7,812 nt of DNA from an uncultured Ruminococcus sp. (GTDB lineage Bacteria; Bacillota; Clostridia; Oscillospirales; CAG-272): positions 1-7,812 of the forward strand of contig CACYEW010000142.1 in assembly GCA_902773455.1 (NCBI GenBank). Reading direction: 5' to 3'. The first letter of the stretch is position 1. Each line of letters starts with the position of its first letter. The notes under the pieces were generated by a model. That model had not been told where the DNA came from and searched no databases. It saw only the letters and a list, made by a program, of their open reading frames with translations. The translations under genes were made by a program, and so were the position numbers. Positions 6,078 to 7,812 of the stretch are shown in pieces.

Positions 6078-7811
6078 TTACTGAGGTCCTAAAATGGACG
6101 GGTCTTCCGATAAGAGATATTTACGAAGTCTGACAAGATCCTGCCCGTTGACGGCGCCGTCGCCGGTTGCGTCCGCGCCTTTGGACAACTCGGTATTCGG
6201 CACTCCGTTCAAATATTTGCGGAGCCTGATCAGATCCTGACCGTTGACGACGCCGTCGCCGTTACAGTCGCCGTAATCGGGTTCGTCAATGCTGAAACCA
6301 ACGGTCTTGATCAAAGCGCTTGCATAGTCGGTGCTTTTATCGCCGTTGCACTGTTCGTTGAAAATATAGACGGTATCTCCGTCGCGCAGCGTGACGTCAA
6401 CGGCGATCGAGGCGGGTATGTTTTCTCCGCTTACGGCGGTGCAGATCTTTCCGTAATATTTCAGCTTTCCGTATTTGTTTACTATTATCGCCGAGATCAT
6501 CTCGTTTTCGCCTGTTTTGGCGTTGCTGTATTTAAACGATAATACGCGGCTTGCAAAGTTGACGTCGCGGACGCCGAAATCATCGCGATCCCTGTCGAAG
6601 ACGGTCAGCTTCCACTCGCCGCTTTTGTTTTCCGCGACCTTGCCGAGCTTGCCGATCGTTCCGGCTTTACCGCCTGCAGCGGCTGACGCAAACAGAATAT
6701 ATGACGTATCCAGATACATAGCGGGACGGATACCGAATTCACGACTGGCATAATCCCCGTATAATTCGAGTTGACCCGTATAACCGACGTACGCCCCATC
6801 ATTTCCATAGTAATCCGGAGAACGCAGCCACCAAAAGGAATTTGCCCAATCCGGATGTTCCAAATTACCGGTGCCGATGTTTCGGGGCAAAGAAACCGCT
6901 TCTTTTATTGAAAGCGGCCACATGACCGCCTTTTTTACCTCCGGTCCGGAGATACAGTCGGTGTTGATATCAGCGTACGGTCCGGGTACGAGAGTCCTTT
7001 CCGATACGGCTGCACGCTCGTATGAAGATAATCTGCCCGCTGCGGCGTCCATCTTCGTTTTCAGAACGCTGTACATGTATTCGCCGTTATTTGATTTGCT
7101 GAATCGGCAGTACCCTCTGAGACCCGACGAGAGCAGAGTTATGGTTCCGGTTTTGCCCGCGACGCCTTCACCGTTGAATCCGATAAGGCGGTAAGGTTCG
7201 CCGGCATAGTATACTGTCGCCGCGTTGTCTGTATTGAATCCCGTTGTCATAGCATTGTCAAGCGGGACTACGGATCTGATCATGCCGCAGTATTTACAGA
7301 TACTGCTTTCATACAGATGTTCTCTGCAGCATTCTATCAGGACCGTCTTCTTTCCTACAGCACGGCAGCTGCCCAGTCTTTCGCTTACGCTTATCGGCAC
7401 ACCCGCTACCTTTACGCGCATGCATCTGTAAAGCATGAGACTGCCGAACGACGCGCCTTCGTCGCCGCGGCCTATCGCCTCGGGTTTTACGCTGTTTTCG
7501 CTTGTGCCGGCTGTCGCCTCTATCGTGCCGCCGGTGATGACTATGTTGCCGCCGCTGCCGCAGTTGCCTCCGCCTATGCCCGCGCCCCATTTGCCGCTGC
7601 AGTAAGCGGTCACAACGCCGTCTTCGATCGTAACGGAGTTGCAGTCCGCGTGGTTTCCGCCTCCTATGCCCGCAGCGTGGCTGCCGCCTACGGCAGTTAC
7701 TGCGCCGCCCTTTATAACGACGGTACCGCTTTTGCCGCCGTAGTTGCTGCTGCTTACCGGACCGCCCGGATCGGCGCCGTGCATGCCGCCTCCGCCGATG
7801 CCCGCGGCCCA
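6078..7811 (-). CDS. Dockerin-tagged surface protein with AGIGGG repeats and DUF6273-like domain (5' partial)
   Basis: The frame runs off the right edge; 577 C-terminal residues are visible and the expected signal peptide lies outside. Numbering from the Met at 7784, the domains are as follows. Glycine-rich repeats with AGIGGG or AAGIGGG cores (before 1 to about 110) probably form a beta-helix-like stack. A Cys/His knuckle, CREH then CKYCG (153-167), comes next. A DUF6273-like domain (about 176-365) carries YRLIGF, SFWWLRSPDYYGNDGAYVG and FGIRPAMYLDTSYI. A beta-rich module (about 385-500) follows. A type I dockerin with two calcium-binding repeats (506-557) ends the protein. The likely role is an exported scaffold-bound or surface protein; no catalytic domain is visible in this part. 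It ends at TAA (6078-6080), 25 bases from a shared terminator. The first Met at 7784 is inside a repeat and is not the real start. Confidence 0.92.
   Translation of the reverse strand, partial: WAAGIGGGGMHGADPGGPVSSSNYGGKSGTVVIKGGAVTAVGGSHAAGIGGGNHADCNSVTIEDGVVTAYCSGKWGAGIGGGNCGSGGNIVITGGTIEATAGTSENSVKPEAIGRGDEGASFGSLMLYRCMRVKVAGVPISVSERLGSCRAVGKKTVLIECCREHLYESSICKYCGMIRSVVPLDNAMTTGFNTDNAATVYYAGEPYRLIGFNGEGVAGKTGTITLLSSGLRGYCRFSKSNNGEYMYSVLKTKMDAAAGRLSSYERAAVSERTLVPGPYADINTDCISGPEVKKAVMWPLSIKEAVSLPRNIGTGNLEHPDWANSFWWLRSPDYYGNDGAYVGYTGQLELYGDYASREFGIRPAMYLDTSYILFASAAAGGKAGTIGKLGKVAENKSGEWKLTVFDRDRDDFGVRDVNFASRVLSFKYSNAKTGENEMISAIIVNKYGKLKYYGKICTAVSGENIPASIAVDVTLRDGDTVYIFNEQCNGDKSTDYASALIKTVGFSIDEPDYGDCNGDGVVNGQDLIRLRKYLNGVPNTELSKGADATGDGAVNGQDLVRLRKYLLSEDPSILGPQ
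6114..6269 (-). other. Type I dockerin module, two calcium-binding repeats
   Basis: The repeats are DCNGDGVVNGQDLIRLRKYL and DATGDGAVNGQDLVRLRKYL. Each has acidic or Asn calcium ligands at loop positions 1, 3 (Thr in the second repeat), 5, 9 and 12, followed by the dockerin helix RLRKYL. Positions 10-11, which set cohesin specificity in known dockerins, are Gly-Gln in both repeats, so the module is internally symmetric and could bind a cohesin in two orientations. No cohesin or scaffoldin gene is in the window. Confidence 0.93.
7455..7811 (-). repeat. Glycine-rich AGIGGG protein repeats
   Basis: Three AGIGGG cores, spaced about 30-40 residues apart, come at the window edge (WAAGIGGGG), at residues 35-44 (SHAAGIGGGN) and at 65-74 (KWGAGIGGGN). 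Each is followed by a short strand of the form VVIKGGAVTA, VTIEDGVVTA or IVITGGTIEA. A worn fourth core reads AIGRGDEG (103-110). More copies probably lie to the right of the window. Confidence 0.85.
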
Positions 7812-7812
7812 T

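Noticed and set aside
7309..7812. A minus-strand frame of about 167 codons rich in Arg and Gln at the right edge
   Set aside because: It is the shifted frame of the glycine-rich repeat coding sequence; low-complexity GGC-rich codons produce Arg runs when read out of phase.

Overview
The window looks like a chromosomal segment of an uncultured Gram-positive gut or rumen Clostridia (Bacillota). This rests on balanced base composition, AT-rich Clostridia-type promoters, purine-rich Shine-Dalgarno sites, a lipoprotein-type solute-binding protein, a dockerin-tagged surface protein and a GH106-like glycosidase. The taxonomic call is an inference and goes no lower than class level. There is no RNA gene, CRISPR array, insertion sequence or phage gene.

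Layout. (1) Bases 2-1255 (+) encode a protein of unknown function with an internal duplication; its frame is open to the left edge. (2) A hairpin at 1261-1305 separates it from a convergent gene at 1314-2270 (-), a secreted lipoprotein of the NMT1/SsuA-like ABC substrate-binding class with no permease or ATPase gene beside it. (3) Bases 2271-2398 are a compact divergent control region: two extended -10 promoters back to back, with an imperfect dyad joining their -35 elements. (4) The rightward promoter drives a three-gene unit. It contains a GH106-like glycoside hydrolase gene (2399-4477) cut by one in-frame TAA at codon 325, a small protein of the Anabaena sensory rhodopsin transducer (ASRT) family (4496-4870), and a THUMP-domain RNA methyltransferase of the YpsC/RlmL group (4867-6000). 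The last two overlap by ATGA. (5) A perfect 15-bp hairpin at 6017-6052 ends this unit and also serves the convergent gene that follows. (6) Bases 6078-7811 (-) hold the C-terminal 577 residues of a large exported protein: glycine-rich AGIGGG repeats, a Cys/His knuckle, a DUF6273-like domain and a C-terminal type I dockerin.

How the genes may work together. The ASRT-family protein sits 18 bases behind a glycosidase, in a cell with no visible rhodopsin. That fits the proposal that ASRT domains bind sugars or other small ligands rather than acting only in light signalling. The binding-protein gene and the glycosidase operon share one control region, so uptake and breakdown of a related compound may be co-regulated; this is inference. 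The nonsense codon means the glycosidase is probably inactive in this genome unless it is read through or is a sequence error. Codon 325 lies between the two acidic motifs, so the fragment before it would keep only the first of them. The most interesting parts are the ASRT-glycosidase-methyltransferase operon, the isolated nonsense codon, the duplicated unknown protein and the composite dockerin protein.
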